From JAEZBP01 sp963832725 (GTDB lineage: Bacteria > Myxococcota_A > Polyangia > Polyangiales > Sandaracinaceae): a DNA stretch of 64,000 nucleotides. The translations under genes were made by a program, and so were the position numbers. Shown in pieces: positions 1 through 7,691 of this stretch. The stretch covers positions 3,038,001-3,102,000 of the forward strand of contig CAWHVG010000005.1 of assembly GCA_963832725.1 (NCBI GenBank), given 5' to 3'. Under the pieces are notes generated by a model. That model saw only the letters and a program-made list of their open reading frames with translations. It ran no database searches and had not been told where the DNA came from. The number at the start of each line of letters is the position of its first letter. The first letter of the stretch is position 1.

Positions 1-210
1 GAAGCGCTTGGGATACTGCGGCAGCAGCACCAGCTCGTCGCCGTCCCAGGCCAGCCCCGAGATCTCCGCATCCGGCCGCTCCGGCCCGCCGGCGAGCGGG
101 ATCGACCGAGGCTGCGTCTCGTGCGCGCGGGGTGGTCGGCTCCACAGGTAGAAGAGCGCCAGCGCCGCCGCCAGCCCGATGGCCACCAAGACGCGGGACC
201 GTCGCCGCAC
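1..210 (-). CDS. membrane-anchored protein, partial (esterase-like/SdiA-regulated type)
   Basis: The gene runs off the left edge; 70 N-terminal codons are present from a GTG. Residues about 5-22 (RVLVAIGLAAALALFYLW) form one signal-anchor helix, followed by a polar stretch and the segment ISGLAWDGDELVLLPQYP. That segment resembles the first blade of secreted beta-propeller proteins called esterase-like/phytase-like or SdiA-regulated; this is inference from one motif. If the GAATC at 216-220 is really GATC, the frame opens upstream to an ATG at 233-235 and the start becomes MDLALDLEVRRR. No function can be given from the fragment. Confidence 0.55.
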   Translation of the reverse strand, partial: MRRRSRVLVAIGLAAALALFYLWSRPPRAHETQPRSIPLAGGPERPDAEISGLAWDGDELVLLPQYPKRF

Positions 211-595
211 CTCGAGAATCTAGTGCGAGATCCATCCCGGCAGAAGGGGACCTGGCTTGTCCCGACGCTCCAGGGCCGCGTTGCTCCTCCTCGCCGATGC
301 TGGGCATCGACTCGCCACCGCGCCTTGCCCTGAAACGCCGGACCGAAGCTCGAGGTCTGCCGAATCGGATCGCGTCCCACGATCGAGACCGTCACGTTCA
401 CGGCCCGCACGCCGCCGCCGATCCGGATCTGCCCGACGCCGGTGACCGCGTCGCGCGAGGCCGGTCGGCAGCCGTTCCCTAACCGCCTCGCGAAGCTCGG
501 GGGGCACGCGTCTGAACTGTCTCGTTGCGCGCGGGCTCGAGAAAGCGATCCGCGGCCGCACGGCGATGAGCCGTCAGGCGGGGTTTGCGTTCAGT
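211..595. other. region without a firm gene; possible broken small ORF on the minus strand
   Basis: No intact gene convinces here. On the minus strand a reading from about 559 (RPRIAFSSPRATRQFRRVPP) runs to about 455, then plausible sequence continues in another frame (VGQIRIGGGVRAVNVTVSIV). A further GAATC at about 355-359 sits inside it. This could be a roughly 110-residue unknown protein with one or two one-base errors, lying just upstream of the partial gene at the left edge. I do not recognise it. Confidence 0.25.
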
Positions 596-1870
596 TCAGC
601 CCACCAGCGCGCGCTGCTCGGCGGAAGCGGGCGGCGGCAGCCCGTCGAAGAACCCGACGTCCCGCATGAAGCGCGCGACCTGGCGCAGGTAGTCGCCGCG
701 GTCGAGGTGCACCAGGTGGCTGCCCGGGAACCAGTGGAGCCGGCAGCGGCCCCAGTGGTCCCAGAGCAGCCGAGAGTGCTTGGGCGGCGCCAGCCGGTCG
801 CCCACGCCGCCGATGACCATCAGCCGCTCGCACGGGAGGAGCGCCGGGTAGGTGATCGGGCAGCTCACCGCCAGCATGTGCCGCGCGTCGCGGAGCGAGA
901 GCCCGTAGCGCTTCAGTCCCGCGCGGACGATCGTCCCCAGCGGCTCCCACTCGTGCACCAGGTCCGGCACGCTGGCGACGGGCACGTTGGGGATGGCGAA
1001 GCGCAGCCGCGGCTCCACCGCCGCCAGGAGCGCCGTCGTGAACCCGCCCAGGCTCACGCCCATCACGCCCGTCTCCTTCACGCCGAGCACCCGCTCGAAG
1101 TGGTTCAGGAGGATCCGGAAGTCGTGCACACCCTGCGCGAACGCCTCGTTGATGCGGTTGATCCCGCCGGCGAAGAACCCGTGGCCGCTGAAGGGCGAGA
1201 AGCGGGTCTGCCGCGGTCCATGGAAAGGGAGCGTGAAGAGGCAGACGTCGAAGCCCATCTTGTAGAGCCAGGGAAGCGCGAAGAACCACTCGTTGAGCAG
1301 GTAGAGATCCGCGCTGAACCCGTGGATGGCCATCACCGTCGGCCGCGGACCGTCGCTGTGGCGCCAGTGGCGCGCGTGGGCCGTGCGGTTGGCCACGTGG
1401 CGCAGGTAGGCGTCGCGCTCGCGCGGGTTGGCCGGCACGAAGGGGCTCTCGAACCAGAGATCGTTGCAGACTCCGTCCGCCGGGCGGAAGCGCGTGAGGC
1501 GCGCGCGCCGCGTGTGTACCCAGACGTCCTCGGGCGGTGGCGGGAAGAAGCGCGCCGGATCCCCGCTCTCGGCCATCGGCCCGTAGAAGTCGCGGTCGGC
1601 CATCGCCGCCCGCAGCTTGCTGGGCCCGTACCCGAGCGGGAACGCCGTGGCGCCGACGAGGCACGCGCCGGCCGTCCGCAGCACCACGTCGCTGACCGCC
1701 GTCGTCGACACCTGCACCCGATCGCGCAGCTTCAGCGCGAAGGTCTCCTCCCGCTCGGGGAAGTCGAGATCGAGCTGCTCCCACCACTTGCCGCGGTCGG
1801 GCAGCAGCACGGGGGCCTCGAGGCATGCATCGTGGGCGATGCGCGAAACAACCGACGCAAGGCTCATCAA
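596..1870 (-). CDS. alpha/beta hydrolase (ABHD18-like)
   Basis: Predicted 424-residue cytosolic serine hydrolase. Seen: the strand-turn TVMAIHGFSAD, which carries the HG oxyanion-hole motif, about residue 180; the nucleophile elbow GVSLGG about residue 270; an acid candidate in GGVGDRLAP; and a C-terminal catalytic His in HLVHLDRGDY. The order nucleophile-acid-His is standard for the fold. The long N-terminal region (about 170 residues) before the HG motif, with aromatic EDVWVHTRRARLTRF, resembles the ABHD18 group of uncharacterised hydrolases. There is no signal peptide. The substrate is unknown. Start is one of two adjacent ATGs (1870 or 1867). Confidence 0.75.
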   Translation of the reverse strand: MMSLASVVSRIAHDACLEAPVLLPDRGKWWEQLDLDFPEREETFALKLRDRVQVSTTAVSDVVLRTAGACLVGATAFPLGYGPSKLRAAMADRDFYGPMAESGDPARFFPPPPEDVWVHTRRARLTRFRPADGVCNDLWFESPFVPANPRERDAYLRHVANRTAHARHWRHSDGPRPTVMAIHGFSADLYLLNEWFFALPWLYKMGFDVCLFTLPFHGPRQTRFSPFSGHGFFAGGINRINEAFAQGVHDFRILLNHFERVLGVKETGVMGVSLGGFTTALLAAVEPRLRFAIPNVPVASVPDLVHEWEPLGTIVRAGLKRYGLSLRDARHMLAVSCPITYPALLPCERLMVIGGVGDRLAPPKHSRLLWDHWGRCRLHWFPGSHLVHLDRGDYLRQVARFMRDVGFFDGLPPPASAEQRALVG

Positions 1871-2061
1871 CGAGACAGTCTAGCGGTCCGGCCAACCCGC
1901 CGCCCCTTTTCGAGCGGCGGAACAGGTCGGGCAGCATCCATGTCGGCCCCCGGGGCGCCGGCGGCGGAGGATCGTCAGCGCTCGTCGTGAATCGCCTCCC
2001 TCGTCGTCTATCTTGCGGAGGTCGAGGGTGGCGCGGCGGGGATGGGCCAGGGTGGTCGCCG

Positions 2062-2952
2062 TCATGGACGTCCGGATGCCGGTGCCGCCGCGGGCGAGCT
2101 CGACGGCGAGGGCGTGGGCCGGCCGCCGGCGGCTGCCGGGGACGTCTGCGGTGGGGTCGTGAGCGCGACGTCGAAGCCGACCGACACGGGTTCTCCCTGC
2201 GGAGGAGGGAGCGCCTCGAGCGCCGCGGTGACGCAATCGGCGAGGGCCACGGGGGCGTCGCGCGTCGGCCACCCGTGGACGGACCAGGATCGAGGACCGC
2301 TGCGGGCAGCGACCCGGACCACGCCCTCGCCGTGCGCATCGCGGCACGCGGCCAGGGCTGGTCCCGCGGCGTCGAGGTCGGCGAGGATCCACTGGTTGCT
2401 TTGGTCGCGATCGAAGGTGTCGAGCACCACCCCGGGCGCCGCGGGCGAGCGAGCAATCCCGGCCACGCCGCCCGGGTGGGCGCCCCAGCTCGCGAGCTCG
2501 ACCCCGACAATCGTGCACCCTTCCACGGCGAACCAGGCGCGCTCTCGCGCCCGGCGGCCGCTGGCCTGTCTCAACCGGTCCGCGCCGTCCCGGTAGCAGC
2601 TCGCCAACCAACGCGCGTTGTCCATCGACAGCTGCGTGTCGAAGCGCAGCGAGCGCGGTAGGCAGTGGCGCAGCCGGGAGAGCCGATCGGCGGTCTCTGC
2701 GTCCACGCTACCGTCATCGCGAGCGGTCAAGGCGCCCAAGGCGCTGAGGAGCTGCCGTCGACCCCGCTCGGCTTCGTTCCGTGCGGGCCGCGGAGCAGGG
2801 ACCCGTGGCAGCGCCTCTCCCCCAACGAACCGGGCGAAGCACGAAGCCGCCGTTTCCGCATCGCGGACCATGCGGGCAGGCGCGCGCTGGGCGGCGCAGG
2901 GAGCAGCGGTCAGCAAGGCCAAGGTGGCGGCACAGAGGGCGGTGAGTCGCAT
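2062..2952 (-). CDS. secreted hypothetical protein
   Basis: 296 residues. The N-terminus (MRLTALCAATLALLTAAPCAAQ) is a clear Sec signal peptide with an AAQ cleavage region; no lipobox Cys at the right spacing. The mature part has several Cys (SCFARF, RHCLPRS, SCYRDG, GCTIVG, ACRDAH, DCVTAA), which suggests disulfides in the periplasm. The C-terminal 30 residues are Pro/Ser/Ala-rich and probably disordered. I do not recognise the family. It stands alone; a 21-bp repeat array lies upstream. Confidence 0.6.
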   Translation of the reverse strand: MRLTALCAATLALLTAAPCAAQRAPARMVRDAETAASCFARFVGGEALPRVPAPRPARNEAERGRRQLLSALGALTARDDGSVDAETADRLSRLRHCLPRSLRFDTQLSMDNARWLASCYRDGADRLRQASGRRARERAWFAVEGCTIVGVELASWGAHPGGVAGIARSPAAPGVVLDTFDRDQSNQWILADLDAAGPALAACRDAHGEGVVRVAARSGPRSWSVHGWPTRDAPVALADCVTAALEALPPPQGEPVSVGFDVALTTPPQTSPAAAGGRPTPSPSSSPAAAPASGRP

Positions 2953-3037
2953 GTCGACTCCGTCTTACGCCGGTTTTCGAAACCCCTCCCATCGGAGAGC
3001 GCAGCACGTGGAAGCGGGACCTACGAATCCCCCTGCG

Positions 3038-3184
3038 CGTGGAGACGCTCTCCCGGCGCGTGGAAGACGCTCGAAAGCGAGGGCGCGCCCGCCACGAGGG
3101 CGTGGACGAGGCTGCCCGGTCTCTGGAGAGCGATCCCGAGCGCGTGGAGAGCGGCCCCGAGCGCAACGGTGGCACGAGCGCGTG
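3038..3184. repeat. degenerate 21-bp tandem repeat array
   Basis: CGTGGA cores begin at 3038, 3059, 3101 and 3143, and degenerate monomers fill 3080, 3122 and 3164, so all seven units are spaced exactly 21 bp. The rest of the monomer is G/C-rich and variable (typically ending CCCGAGCG). It lies between the divergent starts of the secreted protein (2952, minus) and scoA (3232, plus). The core is the same as in the large array at 48.8-49.3 kb, read there on the minus strand. Confidence 0.7.
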
Positions 3185-3231
3185 CTTCGTAGCAGGCTGC
3201 GCGCTCCACCTTCCGCAGGGAGAGACGGACG

Positions 3232-3966
3232 ATGAGCACGAGCGAGCCGCAGGCGGGCCGCCACCGGGACAAGGTCCGCGCCAGCGTGAGCGAAGCCTTG
3301 GCCCCGCTCTTCGACGGCGCGCGGATCATGGTGGGAGGATTCGGGCTGTGCGGAAACGCCGAGGCGCTGATCCAAGGCGTCGTCGACCGCGGCGTGCGCG
3401 ACCTGCACTTGATCAGCAACAACGCCGGCAACCTCGGCAAGGGGCTGGCGGCGTGGTTGCGCGCCGGCATCGTGGCCGAGGTGACCTGCACCTACCTCGG
3501 CAACAACGAGGACCTGCACCGCGCGATGGCGGACGGCTCGATCAAGATCAACGTCATCCCGCAGGGCACGTTCGTGGAGCGCATGCGCGCCGCCGGCGCC
3601 GGCATTCCTGCCTTCTTCACGCCGACCGGCGTGGGCACGGTGGTCGCCGAGGGCAAGGAGACCCGCGAGATCAAAGGGCGCACCTATGTGCTCGAAGAGG
3701 CGCTGCCGGCCGACTTCGCGCTGATCCGCTGCCGCAAGGCCGACTCGTTCGGCAACGGGCGCTTCTGGCGTACGGCCCGCAACTTCTCGCCCATCATGGC
3801 GAGCGCGGCCGAGACGACCATCCTCGAGGCCGACGAGCTGGTGGCGCTCGGCGACATCGATCCGGACGACGTGCACCTGCCCGGCATCTTCGTCCACCAC
3901 GTCCTCGAGGTGCGCGAGCACGAGGACGCCATCGAGTACAAGACGACGCGGGCGAGGGAGAGCTAG
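3232..3966 (+). CDS. scoA: 3-oxoacid CoA-transferase subunit A
   Basis: 244-residue alpha subunit of the two-subunit succinyl-CoA:3-oxoacid (acetoacetate) CoA-transferase, which moves CoA between succinyl-CoA and 3-oxoacids in ketone-body and short-chain acid metabolism. Seen: MVGGFGLCGNAEALI (the family glycine motif, normally GGFGLCGxPE, here with Ala), HLISNNAG, TYLGNN, and the loop PAFFTPTGVGTVVAEGKE. Length matches the family (about 230-250). Start ATG follows a GGGAGAG ribosome site. scoB follows on the same strand, but 164 bp away instead of the usual overlap; the gap is filled by a leader-like element that recurs downstream. ScoA/AtoD cannot be separated from sequence alone. Confidence 0.93.
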   Translation: MSTSEPQAGRHRDKVRASVSEALAPLFDGARIMVGGFGLCGNAEALIQGVVDRGVRDLHLISNNAGNLGKGLAAWLRAGIVAEVTCTYLGNNEDLHRAMADGSIKINVIPQGTFVERMRAAGAGIPAFFTPTGVGTVVAEGKETREIKGRTYVLEEALPADFALIRCRKADSFGNGRFWRTARNFSPIMASAAETTILEADELVALGDIDPDDVHLPGIFVHHVLEVREHEDAIEYKTTRARES

Positions 3967-4130
3967 ATGTCCGAGGCGGTAGTCGTGACCGGTATGGCCG
4001 AGCAATCGGAGTCGAGATTGGGTGCGCGCCCCCGCAGGAAATGCAAAGCATTTTCGAGGAGGCTCGCGCCCGAGATCGGCGTCGAGGGCCGGCAAGAACG
4101 TGTTGCGACTTCCGCGGAGGACATCTAGCG
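3967..4130 (+). repeat. duplicated leader element, copy 1 (between scoA and scoB)
   Basis: This 164-bp stretch and the one at 4833-4993 are near-identical direct repeats in the same orientation, each ending at the start codon of the next gene. A core of about 69 bp is identical, and it can form three successive hairpins: GGGTGCGCGCCC; AAATGC-AAA-GCATTT; CTCG-CGCC-CGAG. The end supplies the ribosome site (GCGGAGGAC). Both copies can also be read as a 53-codon ORF beginning MSEA; differences between copies are almost all amino-acid-changing while the core is fixed even at silent sites, so RNA or DNA function is more likely than protein. Confidence 0.75.
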
Positions 4131-4760
4131 ATGGGTTGGGACGCAGCGAGCATGGCCGCGCGGGCGGCGAAGGAGATCGCGCCCGGCAGCATCGTGAACC
4201 TCGGCATCGGCTTGCCGACCAAGGTCGCCGACTACCTGCCCGACGACGCCTCGGTGTGGTTCCACAGCGAGAACGGGCTGCTCGGGATGGGCCCCTTTCC
4301 CTACGAAGGCGACGAGGACCCGCAGCTCATCAACGCCGGCAAGCAGACGGTCACGGTCGTCCCCGGCGGCAGCACCTTCGACTCGGCGACCAGCTTCGCG
4401 ATGATCCGCGGCGGGCACGTCGACCTGGCCATCCTCGGCGCCATGCAGGTCGCCATGAACGGTGACCTGGCCAACTGGTCGATCCCGGGCGGCCGGACCA
4501 TGGGCATCGGCGGCGCGATGGATCTGGCGAGCGGCGCCAAGCGCATCCTCGTCCTCACGCGGCACGTGACCAAGAACGGCGAGCCCAAGCTGCTCGAGCG
4601 CTGCGCCTATCCGCTCACCGCGCAGGGTTGCGTGAACCGGGTGATCACGGACATGGCCGTCCTGGACGTGGCGGGCGAAGGCTTCCGCCTGGTGGAGGTC
4701 GCGCCCGGAGTCACCGAGGCCGAGGTCCGCGAAGCGACGGCGGCGCCGCTGATCGGCTGA
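4131..4760 (+). CDS. scoB: 3-oxoacid CoA-transferase subunit B
   Basis: 209-residue beta subunit, partner of ScoA. The catalytic glutamate that forms the glutamyl-CoA thioester is in the SENG motif: E47 in FHSENGLLGMGP. Also seen: NLGIGLPTKVADYLP near the N-terminus, the GAMQV block, IPGGRTMGIGGAMDL, and the ending HVTKNGEPKLLERC...PLTAQGCVNRVITD typical of the family. Length is normal. The ATG at 4131 is chosen because family homology begins there; an open frame from further upstream only reads through the leader element. The gene is bracketed by direct repeats (3967-4130 and 4833-4993). Confidence 0.94.
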   Translation: MGWDAASMAARAAKEIAPGSIVNLGIGLPTKVADYLPDDASVWFHSENGLLGMGPFPYEGDEDPQLINAGKQTVTVVPGGSTFDSATSFAMIRGGHVDLAILGAMQVAMNGDLANWSIPGGRTMGIGGAMDLASGAKRILVLTRHVTKNGEPKLLERCAYPLTAQGCVNRVITDMAVLDVAGEGFRLVEVAPGVTEAEVREATAAPLIG

Positions 4761-4832
4761 CCGAAGTGGGCTGGGCGGACGATCCCGATTCGTGGGCGAT
4801 GTCCTGCCCCGCCCGGGCGTAAGCTCCTCCAG

Positions 4833-4993
4833 ATGTCCGAGGCGGCAGTCGTGACCGGTATGGCCGAGGGATCGGCGCCGAGGTTGGGTGCGCGCCCCCG
4901 CAGGAAATGCAAAGCATTTTCGAGGAGGCTCGCGCCCGAGATCGGCGTCGAGAGCCAGCCAGAACGTGTTGCGACTTCCGCGGGGGACATCTG
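4833..4993 (+). repeat. duplicated leader element, copy 2 (before lipoprotein gene)
   Basis: Second copy of the element described at 3967-4130, 161 bp, starting 72 bp after scoB and ending at the ATG of the lipoprotein gene at 4994. It keeps the same three hairpins and the GA-rich ribosome site (GCGGGGGAC). The copies differ at scattered positions outside the central core. Confidence 0.75.
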
Positions 4994-5653
4994 ATGCGCA
5001 CGGCGTGGCCACTCCTGCTCGTCGCGTTGCTGCCGGGATGCCTGGCGGTGCCGCTGGCGCTGCCGCCCGTGAAGGCCGCGATCGGCATCGGCGCGGCCAT
5101 CGGCAACCCGCTCCCGCGCGACGACACGGGCGAGCCGCTGGCGAAGGTGGCGCCGATCGTGCCGGGACGGATCGGCCTCTCCCTTCAGTCGATGTGGCCG
5201 GAGCAGAACCGGCGACCGATCGAGGTGGAGGCCGGATACGCGTTCCAGACCTTCACCGATCAGTACCGGCAGGATCGGAACCGACACGGCGGCTTTCTCG
5301 GCGTGAGCATCCTGGCCGGGCACTTCTGGCTCGGCGAGAACTGGCGGGCGCGCATCACCATCCGCGGCGCCGGCGAGATTTACGGGATGCAGGCCCACGC
5401 CGGCTGGGGCGGCGGCGTCGGCTGGGGCCTCGGGTTCGAGATCGCCAAGTACACCAGCAGCTCGGGGGGCAACGGGGGCAATGGTCCCCGCTTCCTCGGT
5501 TACGCGGCCGGCGAGTGGTCGGTCGGCGCCGAGCTCCAAGGTGGCGTCTACTGGTTCGGGCCCGCCGAGTACGGCATCGCGTCCTTCGCGCTCACCGTGC
5601 GCTGGCCCGGGTCGGCGGGCGTGGTGATCGTGCCGCTGACCGGCCAGTTCTGA
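4994..5653 (+). CDS. outer-membrane lipoprotein, unknown function
   Basis: 219 residues. The N-terminus has a lipoprotein signal with lipobox LLPGC (Cys about residue 16), so it should be lipidated. The mature part is Gly/aromatic-rich with alternating patterns (GHFWLGENWRARITIRG, WGGGVGWGLGFEIAKY, VGAELQGGVYWFG) and ends in FALTVRWPG...VPLTGQF, consistent with a small beta-barrel or beta-sandwich at the outer membrane. An ATG at 4907 is in frame but lies inside the leader element and would bury the signal peptide, so 4994 is preferred. Family not recognised. Confidence 0.7.
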   Translation: MRTAWPLLLVALLPGCLAVPLALPPVKAAIGIGAAIGNPLPRDDTGEPLAKVAPIVPGRIGLSLQSMWPEQNRRPIEVEAGYAFQTFTDQYRQDRNRHGGFLGVSILAGHFWLGENWRARITIRGAGEIYGMQAHAGWGGGVGWGLGFEIAKYTSSSGGNGGNGPRFLGYAAGEWSVGAELQGGVYWFGPAEYGIASFALTVRWPGSAGVVIVPLTGQF

Positions 5654-5689
5654 GCGCGGCGGGTGGCGCCTGTGCTATGAGGAGGCGCG

Positions 5690-7135
5690 ATGTCGCTGCT
5701 CGATGTCTCGGCGCAGGAGGGCGCGCGGTTGGTGGCGCTCGGCTACCTCGACCAGGCGCTGGCGGCGTGCGAGCGGCTCTCCGATCCGGACGACGGCGAA
5801 GCGCTCCACGACATGCGCGTCGGTCTTCGGCGGCTGCGCTCCTGGCTGCGCGCATACGAGCCCATCCTGAAGGGAAGCATCGGCAAGAAGCACCGGCGCC
5901 GGGTCGGAAAGCTGGCCGGCAGGACGGGGCCGGCGCGCGACGCGGAGGTTCAGCTCGCCTGGCTGGCGCGCCTCGCGAAAGACGCGCCCGAAGCCCATCT
6001 CCCGGGCATCGCCTGGCTGCGGGAGGCGCTCGAGGAGCGCGAGCGGAAGGGCTACCACACCGCGCGCTCGCACGCCGCGCGCCGCTTGGCCAAGCTCGAC
6101 GAGAGGCTGCGCCCGCACCTCGCGCGATACACCTGCGCGGTGAAGGTGGGCGAGCCGTCCGATCAGCCGCGCTTCTCCCAAGTGACGGCGCAGGCCATGG
6201 CGGCCCAGCGGGACGAGCTCCTGACCGAGCTGGCGCAGATCCACTCCGTCGAGGACCAGGATCCGGCTCACGAGGCGCGCATCGCGGTCAAGCGGCTCCG
6301 CTATCTGGTCGAGCCCTTCAAATGCGAAGTCGCGCCCGCCCGCGAGCTGGTGAAGCGGCTCAAGGCCCTGCAGGACCACCTCGGCGACCTCAACGATCTC
6401 CACAACCTGGCGACGACCGTCGGCGGCTCGCTGGAGGAAGCGGCGGTCGAGCGCGCGCGCCAGCTCCGGGACGCGGCCGACCAGGGCGCCGACCTCGAGA
6501 GCGCGCTGCGCGCGGACGAGCGACCCGGGCTGCTGGGCCTGCTCTCGCGCATCCAGACCGAGCGGAACAGCACCTTCGAGCGCATGGCGTCGCAATGGCT
6601 GCGGGTGCCCCACGCGCGCGAAGCGATGGTCGGCGACCTGGACGCCCTCATCACCGAGCTCTCCCGGACGCCCGAGGACGACCTGGAGATCGAGCGGAAG
6701 TATCTATTGCGGGGTCTCCCGCCGCGCTGCGACAATCATCCGGCGACCGCGATCGATCAAGGCTATCTGCCCGGCGAGCGCCTCGTCGAGCGCATCCGCC
6801 GCAAGCGCGCGGGCGAGAAGGTGACCTACGTGCGCACCGTCAAGCTCGGCCAGGGCATGGTCCGCATCGAGGTCGAGGAGGCCTGCTCCGAGGACATCTT
6901 CGAGCAGCTCTGGCGCATGACGGATGGGCGCCGCGTCCAGAAGCGCCGCTACGCCATCGAAGAGGGCGAGCGGGTGTGGGAGATCGACGCGTTCGAGGAC
7001 CGCGAGCTCTACCTGGCGGAAGTGGAGCTCCCGACCGAGGACACCGAGGTCGAGGTCCCCGAATGGCTGGCGCCCTACGTGGAGCGCGAGGTCACCGGCG
7101 AGGACGCCTACACGAACGTGAACCTCGCGCGGTGA
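5690..7135 (+). CDS. CHAD-CYTH domain protein (polyphosphate/triphosphate related)
   Basis: 481 residues. N-terminal CHAD domain (about 1-300): two helical halves, each with the conserved His/Arg helix, HDMRVGLRRLRSWL and HEARIAVKRLRYLVE; CHAD domains bind polyphosphate. C-terminal CYTH domain (about 330-481): the ExExK metal motif is EIERKYLL at residues 332-339, followed by the basic strands RIRRKRAG, YVRTVKLG, KRRYAIE and the acidic WEIDAFEDRELYLAEVEL strand. CYTH enzymes hydrolyse inorganic triphosphate. The usual fused order in bacteria (ygiF type) is CYTH then CHAD; here it is reversed. AGGAGG precedes the ATG. It likely acts in the cytosol on polyphosphate granules (inference). Confidence 0.88.
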   Translation: MSLLDVSAQEGARLVALGYLDQALAACERLSDPDDGEALHDMRVGLRRLRSWLRAYEPILKGSIGKKHRRRVGKLAGRTGPARDAEVQLAWLARLAKDAPEAHLPGIAWLREALEERERKGYHTARSHAARRLAKLDERLRPHLARYTCAVKVGEPSDQPRFSQVTAQAMAAQRDELLTELAQIHSVEDQDPAHEARIAVKRLRYLVEPFKCEVAPARELVKRLKALQDHLGDLNDLHNLATTVGGSLEEAAVERARQLRDAADQGADLESALRADERPGLLGLLSRIQTERNSTFERMASQWLRVPHAREAMVGDLDALITELSRTPEDDLEIERKYLLRGLPPRCDNHPATAIDQGYLPGERLVERIRRKRAGEKVTYVRTVKLGQGMVRIEVEEACSEDIFEQLWRMTDGRRVQKRRYAIEEGERVWEIDAFEDRELYLAEVELPTEDTEVEVPEWLAPYVEREVTGEDAYTNVNLAR

Positions 7136-7181
7136 CAGTCGGGCTCTTTGGCCCGCGCCGAGCGTTGCTATTCTCGACGAT

Positions 7182-7661
7182 GTGAAGACACGCGCGTTCC
7201 TCGTCGTGCTCTCGATCCTGGCGCCGACCCTGACGGCCGCCCACGCCCAGGATGCGAGCCAACTCTCTCCGCCCGAGACGGCCGCCGGCCACCGGCTCGA
7301 CGTGCTGGTGATCACGCGAAACGACCAAGGGAAGGTCTTCTGTGGGCTCTGGAGCGGCGCCCCCGGCTATCCGACCGAACGTGGCGCCGCGGTGGGCAAT
7401 GCGCTCGACCGCCACATCCAGGGCGGGCGGGCTCACTGCGTCTTCGACGATCTCGAACCGGGGCGCGAGTACGCCGTCGCCGCGTTCCACGACGAGAACG
7501 GCAACAACGACCTCGACACGGGCCTCTTCGGCATCCCGAGCGAGGGCACCGGCGCATCGAACGACGCGCGCGGGTTCATGGGCCCGCCCTCCTACCCGGA
7601 CGCGCGCTTCGTCATGCCGGACGCGCCCCTGCACCGGATGACGATCCACATCGGGTACTGA
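7182..7661 (+). CDS. DUF2141 secreted protein
   Basis: 159 residues from a GTG start with a Sec signal peptide (LVVLSILAPTLTAAHAQ). The mature part is a DUF2141 beta-sandwich: LDVLVITRNDQGKVFCGLW, the diagnostic AVAAFHDENGNNDLDTG, and the loop GIPSEGTGASNDARG...PSYPDARF. Family length is about 140-160. Function is unknown; DUF2141 proteins are exported and often lie by outer-membrane or lipid genes. It follows the CHAD-CYTH gene by 46 bp and converges on the gene at 7692 with 30 bp between the stops. Confidence 0.88.
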   Translation: MKTRAFLVVLSILAPTLTAAHAQDASQLSPPETAAGHRLDVLVITRNDQGKVFCGLWSGAPGYPTERGAAVGNALDRHIQGGRAHCVFDDLEPGREYAVAAFHDENGNNDLDTGLFGIPSEGTGASNDARGFMGPPSYPDARFVMPDAPLHRMTIHIGY

Positions 7662-7691
7662 GGCTCGATCGCGGATCGCTCGTCGACGATC

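Noticed and set aside
3039..4130. Continuous frame from the 21-bp array through scoA and the leader into scoB
   Set aside because: It runs in a frame different from scoA and joins scoB only through the leader element; scoB family homology starts at 4131.
4907..4993. Upstream ATG as start of the lipoprotein at 4994
   Set aside because: It lies in the leader element and would put 29 polar residues before the lipoprotein signal.
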